A DNA stretch of 64,000 bases, taken from NCBI RefSeq assembly GCF_001613935.1, contig NZ_LQCI01000012.1:248001-312000 (forward strand). The letters are read 5' to 3'. Numbering within the stretch: position 1 is the stretch's first letter; each line of letters opens with the position of its first letter. The notes under the pieces were generated by a model. That model was not told the origin of the DNA. It saw only the letters and a program-made list of their open reading frames with translations, and made no database searches. Positions 41,828 to 52,746 of this stretch are shown piece by piece. A program made the translations under genes and the position numbers. The DNA comes from Amycolatopsis regifaucium (lineage in GTDB: Bacteria > Actinomycetota > Actinomycetes > Mycobacteriales > Pseudonocardiaceae).

Positions 41828-43162
41828 CTAAGCGACGGCCTCCAGCGCGGGCTCTTCGACGGTCGCCGTCAGGTCCGGTGAGGACACGACGCGGTTGCGT
41901 CCGTTGCGTTTCGCCGCGTAGACCGAAGCGTCGGCCGAAGCCATCACCTCTTCGATCGTCCTGCCGTCGAGCGGGAAGGTCGCGACGCCGACGGACGCGG
42001 TCCGCTGCTCGATGACCACCTGGTTGCCTTCGTTGTCCTGGGTCTTGATCACCATCTCGCTGATCCGCTGGCGGATGCGCTCGGCGACCGCGACGGACTC
42101 CTGCTTCGACGACGATGTCAGGAGCACGACGAACTCCTCCCCACCGAACCGGCCGGCGAGGTCCTGCGTCCGGGTTTCGGCCTTGACCAGCGCCGCGACC
42201 CCCTTGAGCACGTCGTCGCCCGCCAGGTGGCCATAGGTGTCGTTGATGCTCTTGAAGTGGTCGAGGTCGATCATCAGCGCGCCGAGCTGGCCGTTCTCGC
42301 GCTCGGCGCGGGCGACCTCACGGACGGCGCCCTGCTGCCAGGTGGTGGCGTTGAGCAGCTGGGTCTTCTGGTCGGTGGTGGCGAGTTGTTCGAGCTGCTT
42401 GATGAGCACCGAACGCTGCAACAGGTACAGCGGCAGGAAGACGAGCAGGACGAGCACCGGCTGATGCGGCAGCACGGCGAGCACCAGCGCGCCGATGCAG
42501 ACGGTGGAGGCTTCCAGGATGTTGTCGTCCCAAGAGCCGAAAAGAGTCTGGACCGAAGCCTTCGTCGGCGCCGCGAAATAGAGGCCGATCCCGGTGAAAA
42601 CGGCGTTCATCAGAAAGAACGCCAGGCCGGCGGCGCAGATCGACGTCACCGATTCCGGGGCGGCCCCGACCACCTGCACGGCGGCCCAGGCGGCGAACGC
42701 GGTGAGCGTCATCGATGTGGCGTTCGCCACAGTTCGGTGTGGGTTGACCGTCCGGAGGCCCGCCCAGCTGCGGTATCCGAGGTGCAGATAGATCACGGCC
42801 ACGAGAAGCGCGGTGAGCTGCGGCGGAAGCAGGATCGCGCCGGGCAGCACCCAGACCGAGGTCATGTTGATATGCGGGGTGACGCTCATGCTGCGCCGCT
42901 GCCGCTCGATCCGGCGGGTCGCCTCGGTGTGCGCGATGGCGAGGCCCGCGAGCAGAAAACACAGCAGGACCTGCGAAGACGTGATGGAGATGGATGCGGC
43001 GAAGACCCCCGTCAGTGCCAGCATCGCCGCCACGGAAAGCCCGGTGTAGGCGATCCAGTGTTCAGGCCTCTTCCACAGCTCCCACGTCGCTACCGTGAGA
43101 GCCGAACGATGTCCAGCGCGTTCCTCCGATGTGATCATCTTTCCCCCTGACTCTTGCGTCAT
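41828..43162 (-). CDS. Membrane-bound diguanylate cyclase (GGDEF)
   Basis: 444 aa: six to eight transmembrane helices between residues 38 and 250, then a GGDEF domain (about 255-420) with the active-site motif GGEEF at 340-344 and an intact inhibitory I-site RTQD at 331-334. It should make c-di-GMP from two GTP with product inhibition. The membrane part resembles a sensor of the MHYT/unknown type without a PAS domain. ATG at 43162. Confidence 0.92.
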   Translation of the reverse strand: MTQESGGKMITSEERAGHRSALTVATWELWKRPEHWIAYTGLSVAAMLALTGVFAASISITSSQVLLCFLLAGLAIAHTEATRRIERQRRSMSVTPHINMTSVWVLPGAILLPPQLTALLVAVIYLHLGYRSWAGLRTVNPHRTVANATSMTLTAFAAWAAVQVVGAAPESVTSICAAGLAFFLMNAVFTGIGLYFAAPTKASVQTLFGSWDDNILEASTVCIGALVLAVLPHQPVLVLLVFLPLYLLQRSVLIKQLEQLATTDQKTQLLNATTWQQGAVREVARAERENGQLGALMIDLDHFKSINDTYGHLAGDDVLKGVAALVKAETRTQDLAGRFGGEEFVVLLTSSSKQESVAVAERIRQRISEMVIKTQDNEGNQVVIEQRTASVGVATFPLDGRTIEEVMASADASVYAAKRNGRNRVVSSPDLTATVEEPALEAVA

Positions 43163-43340
43163 TCTCCGAAACCCCCTACTTACCGACAGCTTCCACCGAC
43201 TTGCGGGCTGTCGACAAGCTCCCTAGGTGTGTACTTTTCTCTGAGAGGTCGAGGGAAAGGTGCCAGCGATGGCCGGTAGGGATCAGTGAACTGGGGCGCA
43301 GGCCAGCGGGCCGCGCGAGTGAGCCGGCGCGTGGAACACC

Positions 43341-44594
43341 TCAATGTTCCGCGCGTGCGGCGTCTTTCTCCTGCCAGCTGTCCGGATCTTTGGTGAGGTT
43401 CCGCCACCAGCTCAGCGCCAGTGGAATCGTCAGCACCAATCCCGCAAGTCCGAAGACGCCGACCGTCGATTGCGAGCCGATCTGATCGGCGAGGATGCCG
43501 CCGATCAGCGGGCTCACGCCCATGGTCGTGGTGAGGCCGGTGTTCGAAAGGCCCATCACCTGAGCCCTGCTCTCGTCCGGCACTGCCAGCGTCAGTGACG
43601 CCGTCGCCTGCATGAGCGCGACAGTGCCGAAGCCACCGCAGACCACGAACAACACGATCGACGTCGCCGGGCCCGGCTGCAGGAAGCACAGCAGCAGCGG
43701 GATCGCCGTGAGCGCCGAAAGCGGTCCGATCAGTTTCGGCCGGATGTGCGCCGGCACCCAGCGCGAGTAGATGTACGCGCCGATCACACTCCCGAGTGGA
43801 TCGGCCGCCAGAAGCAGGCCGATGACCTGCGGCCCGCCTCCCGCTGCCTCGACGTAGGGCGCCGCGATGCCTTCGTACACCGGCAGCAGGCCCATCAGCC
43901 AGGTGAACAGCAGCAGCGCGCGCAAGCCCGAGCTGGCGAACACGATCTTCCCGCCAGAGCCGATCGACGCGAAGAACGACTTGCGCTTCTCACCCGTCGC
44001 CGCGGCCGGGCGGGCGGCCAGCCCGAGCCGGACGAACAGCGCCGAGATCAGGAACGTGACCGCGTCCAGCGCGAGGGCGAGATGGGGTTCGAGCGCGGTC
44101 AGCAGGAAACCGCCGCCGGCGAACCCGGCCAGCTGTGCCGATTGGACGGTCATGCTGCGGACGGCCATGCCGACGACGAACCGGTCGCCTTCGAGGATCT
44201 GCGGGAGCAGCGCCAGCTGGGCGGCCTTGAACGGCGGGTTCAGCAGCGAGACGGCGCCGACGAGGACGCACAGTACCCAGAACGGCAGCACCGGAACGGC
44301 GACGAGCGCGATCAGCGCCGCCCGCAGCAGATCCACGACCACCATCACGGTCCGACGGGGGAAGCGGTCCGCGAAACCGGTGAGGAAGATGCCGCCGAGC
44401 AGCGACGGGGCGTAGGTCAGCGCGTAGGTGAGGCCGGTCAGGGTCGCCGAGCGGGTTTCGGTGAAGACGAGGACCGAGAGCGCGACTCTGGCGAGTTGAT
44501 CACCGAAGATCGAGAAGAGTTCGGCGAACCAGAGCGAACGGAACTCGGCTACCCCGAACACCTCGCGGTAAGTGACCCGTCCGGCCGAAGCCAT
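43341..44594 (-). CDS. MFS transporter, 417 aa
   Basis: 12-helix major facilitator: FRSLWFAELFSIFGDQLARVALSVLVF (helix 1), GFADRFPRRTVMVVVD (motif A) and LLNPPFKAAQLALLPQIL, typical of the MFS_3/enterobactin-exporter-like group. ATG at 44594 follows GGGGGC; the frame continues upstream without protein character. The 178 bp between this gene and the cyclase hold no clear feature. Confidence 0.88.
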   Translation of the reverse strand: MASAGRVTYREVFGVAEFRSLWFAELFSIFGDQLARVALSVLVFTETRSATLTGLTYALTYAPSLLGGIFLTGFADRFPRRTVMVVVDLLRAALIALVAVPVLPFWVLCVLVGAVSLLNPPFKAAQLALLPQILEGDRFVVGMAVRSMTVQSAQLAGFAGGGFLLTALEPHLALALDAVTFLISALFVRLGLAARPAAATGEKRKSFFASIGSGGKIVFASSGLRALLLFTWLMGLLPVYEGIAAPYVEAAGGGPQVIGLLLAADPLGSVIGAYIYSRWVPAHIRPKLIGPLSALTAIPLLLCFLQPGPATSIVLFVVCGGFGTVALMQATASLTLAVPDESRAQVMGLSNTGLTTTMGVSPLIGGILADQIGSQSTVGVFGLAGLVLTIPLALSWWRNLTKDPDSWQEKDAARAEH

Positions 44595-44739
44595 GCTGCC
44601 CCCAATAGGGTCCTTATGATGCGACAAACTCGTGACCGAGAGTAACGTGGTCACGAGCTCGTCACGAAGCGTCATTCGTTCACGTAAGTGTCTCCTGACT
44701 GTTGGTGATTGGCTAGGTTCTTTCGCCGGGTTTCTGGGG

Positions 44740-45072
44740 TCAGAGATCTTTTTCGAAGGCGAATAGCCCGGCATCGGCGGGATCGACCGCGTCGGTGGCG
44801 AAATTCCGGTAACCGGTACTGCGGTACAGACCAGCGGCTTCGGGCTGTTTGGGGCCTGTCGTCAGGAAAATCCGGATGTAGCCACGTTGTTTGGCTTCGG
44901 ATTCCAGCTCCGCGACGACGAGCCGCGCGAACCCGCGCCGCCGGTGCGCGGAGTGGGTCCAGACACGCTTCAACTCCGCTGTGTGATCGTCGTAACGCTG
45001 GAACGCGCCGCCGACGGCGCTGACGCCATCCGCCAAACGGATGAGCAGTGCGCCATCCGGGGGAGTGAACAA
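44740..45072 (-). pseudogene. GNAT acetyltransferase lacking its N-terminus
   Basis: 110 residues with the GNAT core: LIRLADGVSAVGGAFQRYDD, LKRVWTHSAHRRRGFARLVV (motif A, acetyl-CoA loop) and QPEAAGLYRSTGYRNF. The first strand and two helices of the fold are missing. The frame continues upstream (SGDTTEINRYPADLFTPPDG is GNAT-like) but has no start codon before the stop of the upstream monooxygenase gene at 45120, except a TTG at 45072. It was probably truncated when the neighbouring gene was joined to it. A TTG-initiated short protein is the alternative. Confidence 0.6.
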
Positions 45073-45119
45073 GTCGGCCGGGTAGCGGTTGATCTCCGTA
45101 GTGTCGCCGGATTTCGAAC

Positions 45120-46250
45120 TCAGCCATCGACCGCGCGCACTTCCCGGGCCGAGGCCGCCTTCGCGACGTCGCGCTTGGCGACTTCTTCGCGCACGATCGG
45201 GATGACGTGGCGGCCGAAGTCGATCGTGTCGCCGAGCATGTCGTACCCCCGCGCCGAGAGGATGTCGACGCCGAGGTCGTAGTAGTCGAGTAGGGCTTGC
45301 GCGACGGTTTCGGGCGTGCCGACCAGCGCGTTGGAGTTACCGGCGCCGCCGGTCGCGGCCGCGGTGGGGGTCCACAGTGCCCGGTCGAAGCGTTCGCCCT
45401 CGGCGGCGACCGCGAGCAACCGCCGCGAGCCGGTGTTCTCCGGATTCGTCAGCGAATGCCGCCTGGTCAGCTGCTTGCCTCCACCGGTCCGGGCCTTGAT
45501 GGCGTCGACCGTGCGGTACGCCTTCTCCCAGGCGAGTTCCTCGGTCGGCGCGATGATCGGGCGGAACGCGACCTGGATCCGCGGGACGTCGGTCCGCCCG
45601 GCCGCCTTCGCCGCGGCCTTGACGGACTCGATCTGCTCGGCGGTCTGCGCGAGCGGCTCGCCCCAGAGGCAGAAGATGTCCGCTTCGGCCCCGCCCGCCG
45701 CGTACGCCGCCGGAGACGAACCGCCGAAGGAGACGCCTGGACGCGGCTGCTGCACAGGAAGGGCATCGAGGACGAAGTCGGCGAAACGGTAATGCTCGCC
45801 TTCGTGGTCGAAGGACTCTTCCGACGTCCACGCCCGCTTCACGATCTGGATGTACTCACGCGTGCGTGAATAGCGCTCGTCCTTCGTGAGGTAGTCGCCT
45901 TCGCGCTGCTGCTCGTGGTCGCTGCCGCCGGTGATGAAGTGGACGGTGAGCCTGCCGTCCGAGAGCCGGTCCAGCGTGGCGAACGTCTTCGCCGCGAACG
46001 TCGGATACGAAACGTTCGGCCGGTGCGCCAACAGGATCTGGAGTTTGTCGAGCTTCGTCGCGACGTATGCCGCCGCCTGCGCCGGGTCCGGCCCGCTGGA
46101 GCCGTACGCGAACAGCACGCGATCCCAGCCGAAATCCTCGTGCGCCCGCGCGAGACGCAGGGTGTAGTCCTTGTCGAAGACGGCTCCCGAGCGCGGACGC
46201 GTCTCCGAACCGTCGTTTGTGCCTCCGATACCCAGGAATTCGACCGGCAT
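45120..46250 (-). CDS. SsuD-like FMN-dependent monooxygenase
   Basis: 376-aa LLM-class flavin enzyme of the alkanesulfonate monooxygenase type: RLARAHEDFGWDRVLFAYGS, LLAHRPNVSYPTFAAKTFATL, GRLTVHFITGGSDHEQQREGD and RYSRTREYIQIVKRAW, matching SsuD throughout. It would oxidise an organosulfonate with FMNH2 and oxygen. ATG at 46250 follows AGGGACGG. Divergent from the FAD protein gene. No SsuE reductase or ABC uptake genes are near. Confidence 0.9.
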   Translation of the reverse strand: MPVEFLGIGGTNDGSETRPRSGAVFDKDYTLRLARAHEDFGWDRVLFAYGSSGPDPAQAAAYVATKLDKLQILLAHRPNVSYPTFAAKTFATLDRLSDGRLTVHFITGGSDHEQQREGDYLTKDERYSRTREYIQIVKRAWTSEESFDHEGEHYRFADFVLDALPVQQPRPGVSFGGSSPAAYAAGGAEADIFCLWGEPLAQTAEQIESVKAAAKAAGRTDVPRIQVAFRPIIAPTEELAWEKAYRTVDAIKARTGGGKQLTRRHSLTNPENTGSRRLLAVAAEGERFDRALWTPTAAATGGAGNSNALVGTPETVAQALLDYYDLGVDILSARGYDMLGDTIDFGRHVIPIVREEVAKRDVAKAASAREVRAVDG

Positions 46251-46372
46251 CGTCCGTCCCTTTCCGTGGTGTCCCCCGATCGACGAGTACGCCCGTTCTC
46301 CTAGCTGTGGCAACGAGTTCCGCTCTTTGAGAACCCGCGCAGGCACCGGAATCCCGGCGTAGCTTCGGCTTC

Positions 46373-48288
46373 GTGAGTGCCGCAGACCTCCCCTACGTGC
46401 TCGCGGTGGTCGGTGCCGGTCCGCGCGGGGTGGGCGTACTCGAACGGCTCGGCGCGAATGCCGCAGAGCTGCTCGGTGAACGGCGGCTGGTGGTGCATCT
46501 CGTCGATCCGTTCCCGCCCGGCGCCGGACGGGTCTGGCGGTACGAGCAGTCGCCGTTGCTGCGGATGAACTCCATGCCGGAGGACGTCACGGTCTTCACC
46601 GACGACACGGTGAAGATCGACGGTCCGATCCGGCCCGGCCCTTCGCTGATCGAGTGGGTGCGGCTGGTCCGCGAGGGCGCGCTCGACGTCGGGATCGACG
46701 ACAGCCTGCGTGTCGAACTCGAGGCACTGCAAAGTGATCACTTCCCGACACGACGGTTGCAGAGCGCCTATCTCTCCTGGTTCCACCGCGAGGTCCGGGC
46801 GGGGCTCCCGGCCGGGATCGAGGTCGTCGAGCACCGGACCCGCGCGGTGCGGCTCGAAGACGGCGAGCCGCAGTCGCTGTGGCTGGAGAACCGTGCGGAA
46901 CCCCTCGGAGTGGACGCGGTCCTGTTCACCGTCGGGCATCTCGACGCCGAACCGGACCGGCGCGAAACCGAACTCGTGGATTTCGCCGCACGCCACGGCC
47001 TCGCGTACTACCCGGCCGGCTACACCGCCGACGTCGACTATTCGGCCATCGAGCCGGGGGAAACCGTACTGGTGCGTGGTTTCGGCCTGGCGTTCGTCGA
47101 TCTGATGCTGCTGCTGACCGAAGGTCGTGGCGGCCGGTTCGAAGAACAGGCGTGCGGCGGGCTGAAATACCATCCCAGTGGGGCCGAGCCCGTACTGCAC
47201 ATCGGATCGCGTCGCGGAGTGCCGTATCACGCGAAGATCGGCTACCGGTTGCGGGGGAAACCGTTGCAGCTGCCCAGATTCTTCGACGCGTACGCCATCG
47301 AAAAGCTCTGCGCCATCCCTGGGCCCCTCGATTTCCGCCGCGATGTCTGGCCACTGATCTCGAAGGAGATCGCTGGGCCTACTACAGCGAACTGTTCACC
47401 GCCCACCCCGAACGGGTGCGCATGGACTTCGCCGTCTTCGCCGACGCCTTCGCGGACGCGGCACCCGGCGAACTCGCCGCGCTGGTGGCGCGTGCGGTCC
47501 CGGCACCGGACGATCGGCTCGATCTCGACCGGCTCGACCGGCCGATGGCGGGCGTCCGGTTCGGCACCGCCGAGGAGTACGGCAAGGAACTGCGCGAATA
47601 CGTCGAAGCGGATCTGAGCCGCCGGGCGGACGCCGAGTACAGCGCGGATCTGGGTGCCTTCATGGCGTTGTTGTCGGTGATGGGCCAGTTACCCGCGCTG
47701 CTGCAGACCGGACGACTGGACGCCGCCTCACAACTGTCCGATTTGGACGGCTGGTTCCTCGGCTTCTTCTCGTACTTCGCCAGCGGTCCGCCGCCGCGAC
47801 GGCTCGAAGAACTGCTCGCGCTCCAAGAAACGGGACTGGTTTCCTTTCTGGGCGCCGAAATGCGAGTGGTGGCCGATGAGAAGCGCCGGATGTTCGTCGC
47901 CACCGGCGCGAGCTTCCCCGGTGAGACCGAGGCACGGACGTTCGTCGAGGCGCGGCTGCCGGAACCGAGCATCACGCGTGCGTCCGATGCCCTCTTGCGA
48001 CAGTTGCGTGACGACGGCGAGCTCGCCGAGGAGGCTGTGCTCGACACGGTCACCGGCGACAGGCTGCTCGCCGGCCGGATCCACACCCGGGTCTCCGACG
48101 GCAGGATGCTCGACCGCGACGGCCGCCCGCACCCACGCCGGTTCGCACTCGGCCCGCATACGTCGGCGCGGTCCGCCGGGGCGTTCACGCGTCCCCGGAC
48201 CAACGCGCTTCCCTTCCGGCAGAACGACTCCGTCGCCCGGGAGATCCTGCGCCTCGCCGCCACGCGCCTCACGCCGGAAAGTCCGTGA
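46373..48288 (+). pseudogene. FAD/NAD(P)-binding protein with a one-base frameshift
   Basis: The N-terminal frame (GTG 46373 to about 47371) begins YVLAVVGAGPRGVGVLERLG, a dinucleotide-binding fold of the FAD-NAD(P)-binding (PF13454) family, and continues normally to DVWPLISKEIA. The rest (WAYYSELFTAHPERV to the stop at 48288) is in another frame. The junction ATCGCTGGGCC at 47369-47379 lacks one base; one extra C after GC would restore a 638-aa protein. It may be a true mutation or a sequencing error. The divergent partner is an SsuD-like gene, a pairing I associate with sulfur or siderophore loci. The stop lies inside R2 copy e. Confidence 0.8.
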
Positions 48289-48335
48289 AGGCCTCCTTCC
48301 CTACTCTCAGGGTAGGGAAGGAGGCCTTCACGGAC
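48281..48335. repeat. R2-like palindrome, copy e (GTGAAGGCCTCC variant)
   Basis: GTCCGTGAAGGCCTCCTTCC at 48281-48300 pairs with GGAAGGAGGCCTTCACGGAC at 48316-48335; the stem continues into CTAC/GTAG around a loop TCTCAGG. The TGA stop of the upstream gene is formed by its left arm. It is 15 bp from the stop of the convergent glycosyltransferase gene. Confidence 0.93.
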
Positions 48336-48350
48336 CCGCCACGCTCGGGA

Positions 48351-49469
48351 CTAGCGCGCGGCGAACTCCTCCAGCCTCCGCACGACCTCGGCGGGCGACG
48401 GCATGGCGGCGATCTCGTGCCGCAGCTCGGCCGCGACCTCACGCACCCGCCGGTCGTCGAGGAGCGTCTTGGCTCGCTCCTCGACGGCGGCCGCGGTGAT
48501 CTGGTCCCCGACCAGCGCTCGCCCGGCGTTCGCCGCCTCCAGCGATTCGGCGTTGACGAACTGGTCCGCGCCTTGCGGCAGCACCAGTTGCGGCACCCCG
48601 GCCGACAGCGAGCCGAGTACGGTCCCGGTGCCGCCGTGGTGCACCACGAGATCGGCCCGCGGCAGGACTTCGGCCTGCGGTACGAATCCGGTGACGTGGA
48701 CGTTCGCGGGTACCTCGCCCACGGCGGCCGGGTCGCCGGGGCCACGGGCGACCAGGACGTCCACGGGCAGCCGGGAAAGGCCGTCGATCGCCGCACGCAG
48801 CACGTCCATGGCACCGAAGGCGACCGTGCCCAGCGTCAGGTACACCAGCGGCCGGTCGCGGCCGTCGAGCCACGACGGGAGGGTGCCGGGTTCGTTCCAC
48901 GGCACCGGCCGCAGCCGGAAAAGCGTGGGGATGCCCGCCAGCCCAGGATCGCGGAGACTGTCCGGCCACAGGTCGATCCCGGCGTCGCCCAGCATCAGGT
49001 TCGCGGGTGTCGCGCCGTCCCACAGCGGCGCGAGCCGGTCGGCGGCGATCGTCCTCAACTCGGCGGGCATCGAGCGGCCGATGACGTGGGACAGCACCGG
49101 GATCCTGGCCCGGCGGGCGGCGGTGGCCGCGCCGATGTCGCTCATCTCGTAGACGACCAGATCCGGCCGCAGTTCGGGGAGCAGCGGGGTCAGGTCGGCG
49201 ATCGTCGCCTGCGGCAGGATCTCGCCGAACATGGTGAGGACGACCTCGAGCGGGTTGTCCTCACCATGTCTGCGGGTCGCCTCGTCACTGGCGGTTTGGA
49301 TCGATTCGCCGACCTTGTACGTGTCGAAGCCGAGCGCGCGGACCTTGTCCACGAAGGTGTCACCGGTACCGAAGACCACCTCGTGTCCCGCGTTCCGGGC
49401 GGCGATCGCGAGCGGCATCAGCGGGTACAGGTGGCCATAGGCCGGGCGGCACGAGAAGAGGATGCGCAC
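48351..49469 (-). CDS. MGT-type glycosyltransferase (GT1)
   Basis: 372-aa GT-B enzyme of the macrolide/flavonoid glycosyltransferase group: N-terminal GHLYPLMPLAIAARNAGHEV and the C-terminal nucleotide-sugar site HHGGTGTVLGSLSAGVPQ then LPQGADQFVNA (PSPG-like). It would transfer a sugar to a small molecule. GTG at 49469 begins the conserved VRILFSCRPAYGH; upstream frame is not protein-like. No natural-product genes are adjacent. Confidence 0.9.
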   Translation of the reverse strand: MRILFSCRPAYGHLYPLMPLAIAARNAGHEVVFGTGDTFVDKVRALGFDTYKVGESIQTASDEATRRHGEDNPLEVVLTMFGEILPQATIADLTPLLPELRPDLVVYEMSDIGAATAARRARIPVLSHVIGRSMPAELRTIAADRLAPLWDGATPANLMLGDAGIDLWPDSLRDPGLAGIPTLFRLRPVPWNEPGTLPSWLDGRDRPLVYLTLGTVAFGAMDVLRAAIDGLSRLPVDVLVARGPGDPAAVGEVPANVHVTGFVPQAEVLPRADLVVHHGGTGTVLGSLSAGVPQLVLPQGADQFVNAESLEAANAGRALVGDQITAAAVEERAKTLLDDRRVREVAAELRHEIAAMPSPAEVVRRLEEFAAR

Positions 49470-49479
49470 GTGACCGAAC

Positions 49480-49800
49480 TTACTGGTTTTCCCAGACCCG
49501 CGAAGGCAGTTCTTCGCGCACGATCGGGATGACATCCGAGACGAAGAGTTCCAGGACGTCGCGCGCCTCGTCCGACGTCAGCGGCCGTGGTCGGCCCACC
49601 GCCGCCGGTAGTGGTCGATCAGGTCGGCGTACGGAACTCGCCGTCCCAGGTCACCCTTCCTCCAGGAAGAGGCGGCGCAGCAAGGCGAACTTCGCTTCGA
49701 GGCCGAACAGCGGGAAGCGCCGTGGATCGTTGCCTTGCCGATCATCAGTTCCAGCCGTCCGCCGGAAAGCTGGTCCAGCGTCGTGTAGTCGCAGCAAGAA
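49480..49800 (-). pseudogene. Decayed LLM-class monooxygenase gene
   Basis: Pieces of one LLM enzyme are found in two or three frames on this strand: TTLDQLSGGRLELMIGKA (near 49780), EAKFALLRRLFLEE (near 49690), VTWDGEFRTP, then YADLIDHYRRRWADHGR (near 49600) and a C-terminal LELFVSDVIPIVREELPSR ending in TAA at 49480-49482. At least one large internal deletion joins VTWDGEFRTP to YADLIDHYR, and the N-terminus is missing. The C-terminal motif matches the SsuD-like gene at 45.1 kb. Confidence 0.82.
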
Positions 49801-49859
49801 AAGTACGTGAAGGCCCCCTTCATGTACCTAGGCGCAAGGAAGGGGGCCTTCATGTACTT
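49801..49859. repeat. R2 palindrome, copy f (AAGTAC variant)
   Basis: AAGTACGTGAAGGCCCCCTT at 49801-49820 pairs with AAGGGGGCCTTCATGTACTT at 49840-49859 (one G/A change). The middle is CATGTACCTAGGCGCAAGG. It is 7 bp from the stop of the secreted nuclease gene, and adjoins the LLM pseudogene. Confidence 0.93.
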
Positions 49860-49866
49860 ACAGAGT

Positions 49867-50505
49867 TCAGCAGCGGTTGAGCATGTCCGTCAGCGCGGTC
49901 TTCTCGGCCGACTTGACGGTGAGCTTGTACTTGTACTTCACCGTGGTCCACATCTTCGCGTAGGTGCACCAGTAGCCGACGGCCGGCGGTTTCCAGGCGT
50001 CCGGCGACTTGTCGCCCTTCTCCTGGTTGACGTTGTCGGTGACGGCGATCAACTGCGGCGCGCTGAGGTCGTTGGCGAACGCCTGCCGCTGCGCGGTGGT
50101 CCACGACGAGGCCCCGGTGCGCCACGCGGCGGCGAGCGGCACGACGTGGTCGATGTCCACATCGGACGCCGCGGTCCAGGTGGCGCCGTCGTACGGACTG
50201 AACCAGCTGCCGGAGACGGCGGCGCAACTGCTGTCCTGCCGCACGTTCGTACCGTCCCGCTTGAGCACGACCTCACGGGTGTTGCAGCTGTTGCCTTGGT
50301 CGGACCAGTGCGGGAACTTGTCGCGGCTGTACCCGGTCGACGAGCCGTCCGGCTGGACGCTCAGCGCGGCGAGCTGCGTCTTGGCGGTGTCGGCGGACGG
50401 GATGCCCGGCGGGGTCGCTTCGGCGACGCCGACGACACCGGCCGAGACGAGCGCCGAGACGGCGAGAACGGTGAAGGAGCGACGAACAGCAAGCGCAGTT
50501 GGCAT
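49867..50505 (-). CDS. Secreted HNH nuclease (DUF1524 type)
   Basis: 212-aa protein with a signal peptide (FTVLAVSALVSAGVVGVAEA, cleavage near residue 30). The HNH-like core is DVDIDHVVPLAAAWRTGA with the catalytic His, followed by LIAVTDNVNQEKGDKSPDAW with the Asn and second His-substituting polar pair typical of DUF1524 secreted nucleases. It should be an extracellular DNase. ATG at 50505 follows GGAGG. Four cysteines could form two disulfides. Confidence 0.87.
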   Translation of the reverse strand: MPTALAVRRSFTVLAVSALVSAGVVGVAEATPPGIPSADTAKTQLAALSVQPDGSSTGYSRDKFPHWSDQGNSCNTREVVLKRDGTNVRQDSSCAAVSGSWFSPYDGATWTAASDVDIDHVVPLAAAWRTGASSWTTAQRQAFANDLSAPQLIAVTDNVNQEKGDKSPDAWKPPAVGYWCTYAKMWTTVKYKYKLTVKSAEKTALTDMLNRC

Positions 50506-50624
50506 ATTGCTGCCTCCGTGTCAGGTTTGAGGACCTGGTCACCTTGAGGGACGGAAATGACCCACGCAACACCGTCGAGTGACACCCTGCTGGACATTTG
50601 TGAACGTCGCGTGACCACCACCCT

Positions 50625-50686
50625 GCATTTCGTCCTCTAAACGCGGTACTTGCGTGTGCAACTACCGCGTTTAGAGGACGAAATGC
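50625..50686. repeat. R1 palindrome, copy h
   Basis: GCATTTCGTCCTCTAAACGC (50625-50644) then GGTA pairs with ACCGCGTTTAGAGGACGAAA then TGC (50664-50686), perfect over 23 bp. The centre is CTTGCGTGTGCAACT. It is 22 bp from the stop of the gene at 50709. Confidence 0.96.
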
Positions 50687-50708
50687 GCAGGTGGGTGGCT
50701 CGTACGGG

Positions 50709-52730
<2,022 letters not shown>

Positions 52731-52746
52731 CGCCCTTACGCGTGAG

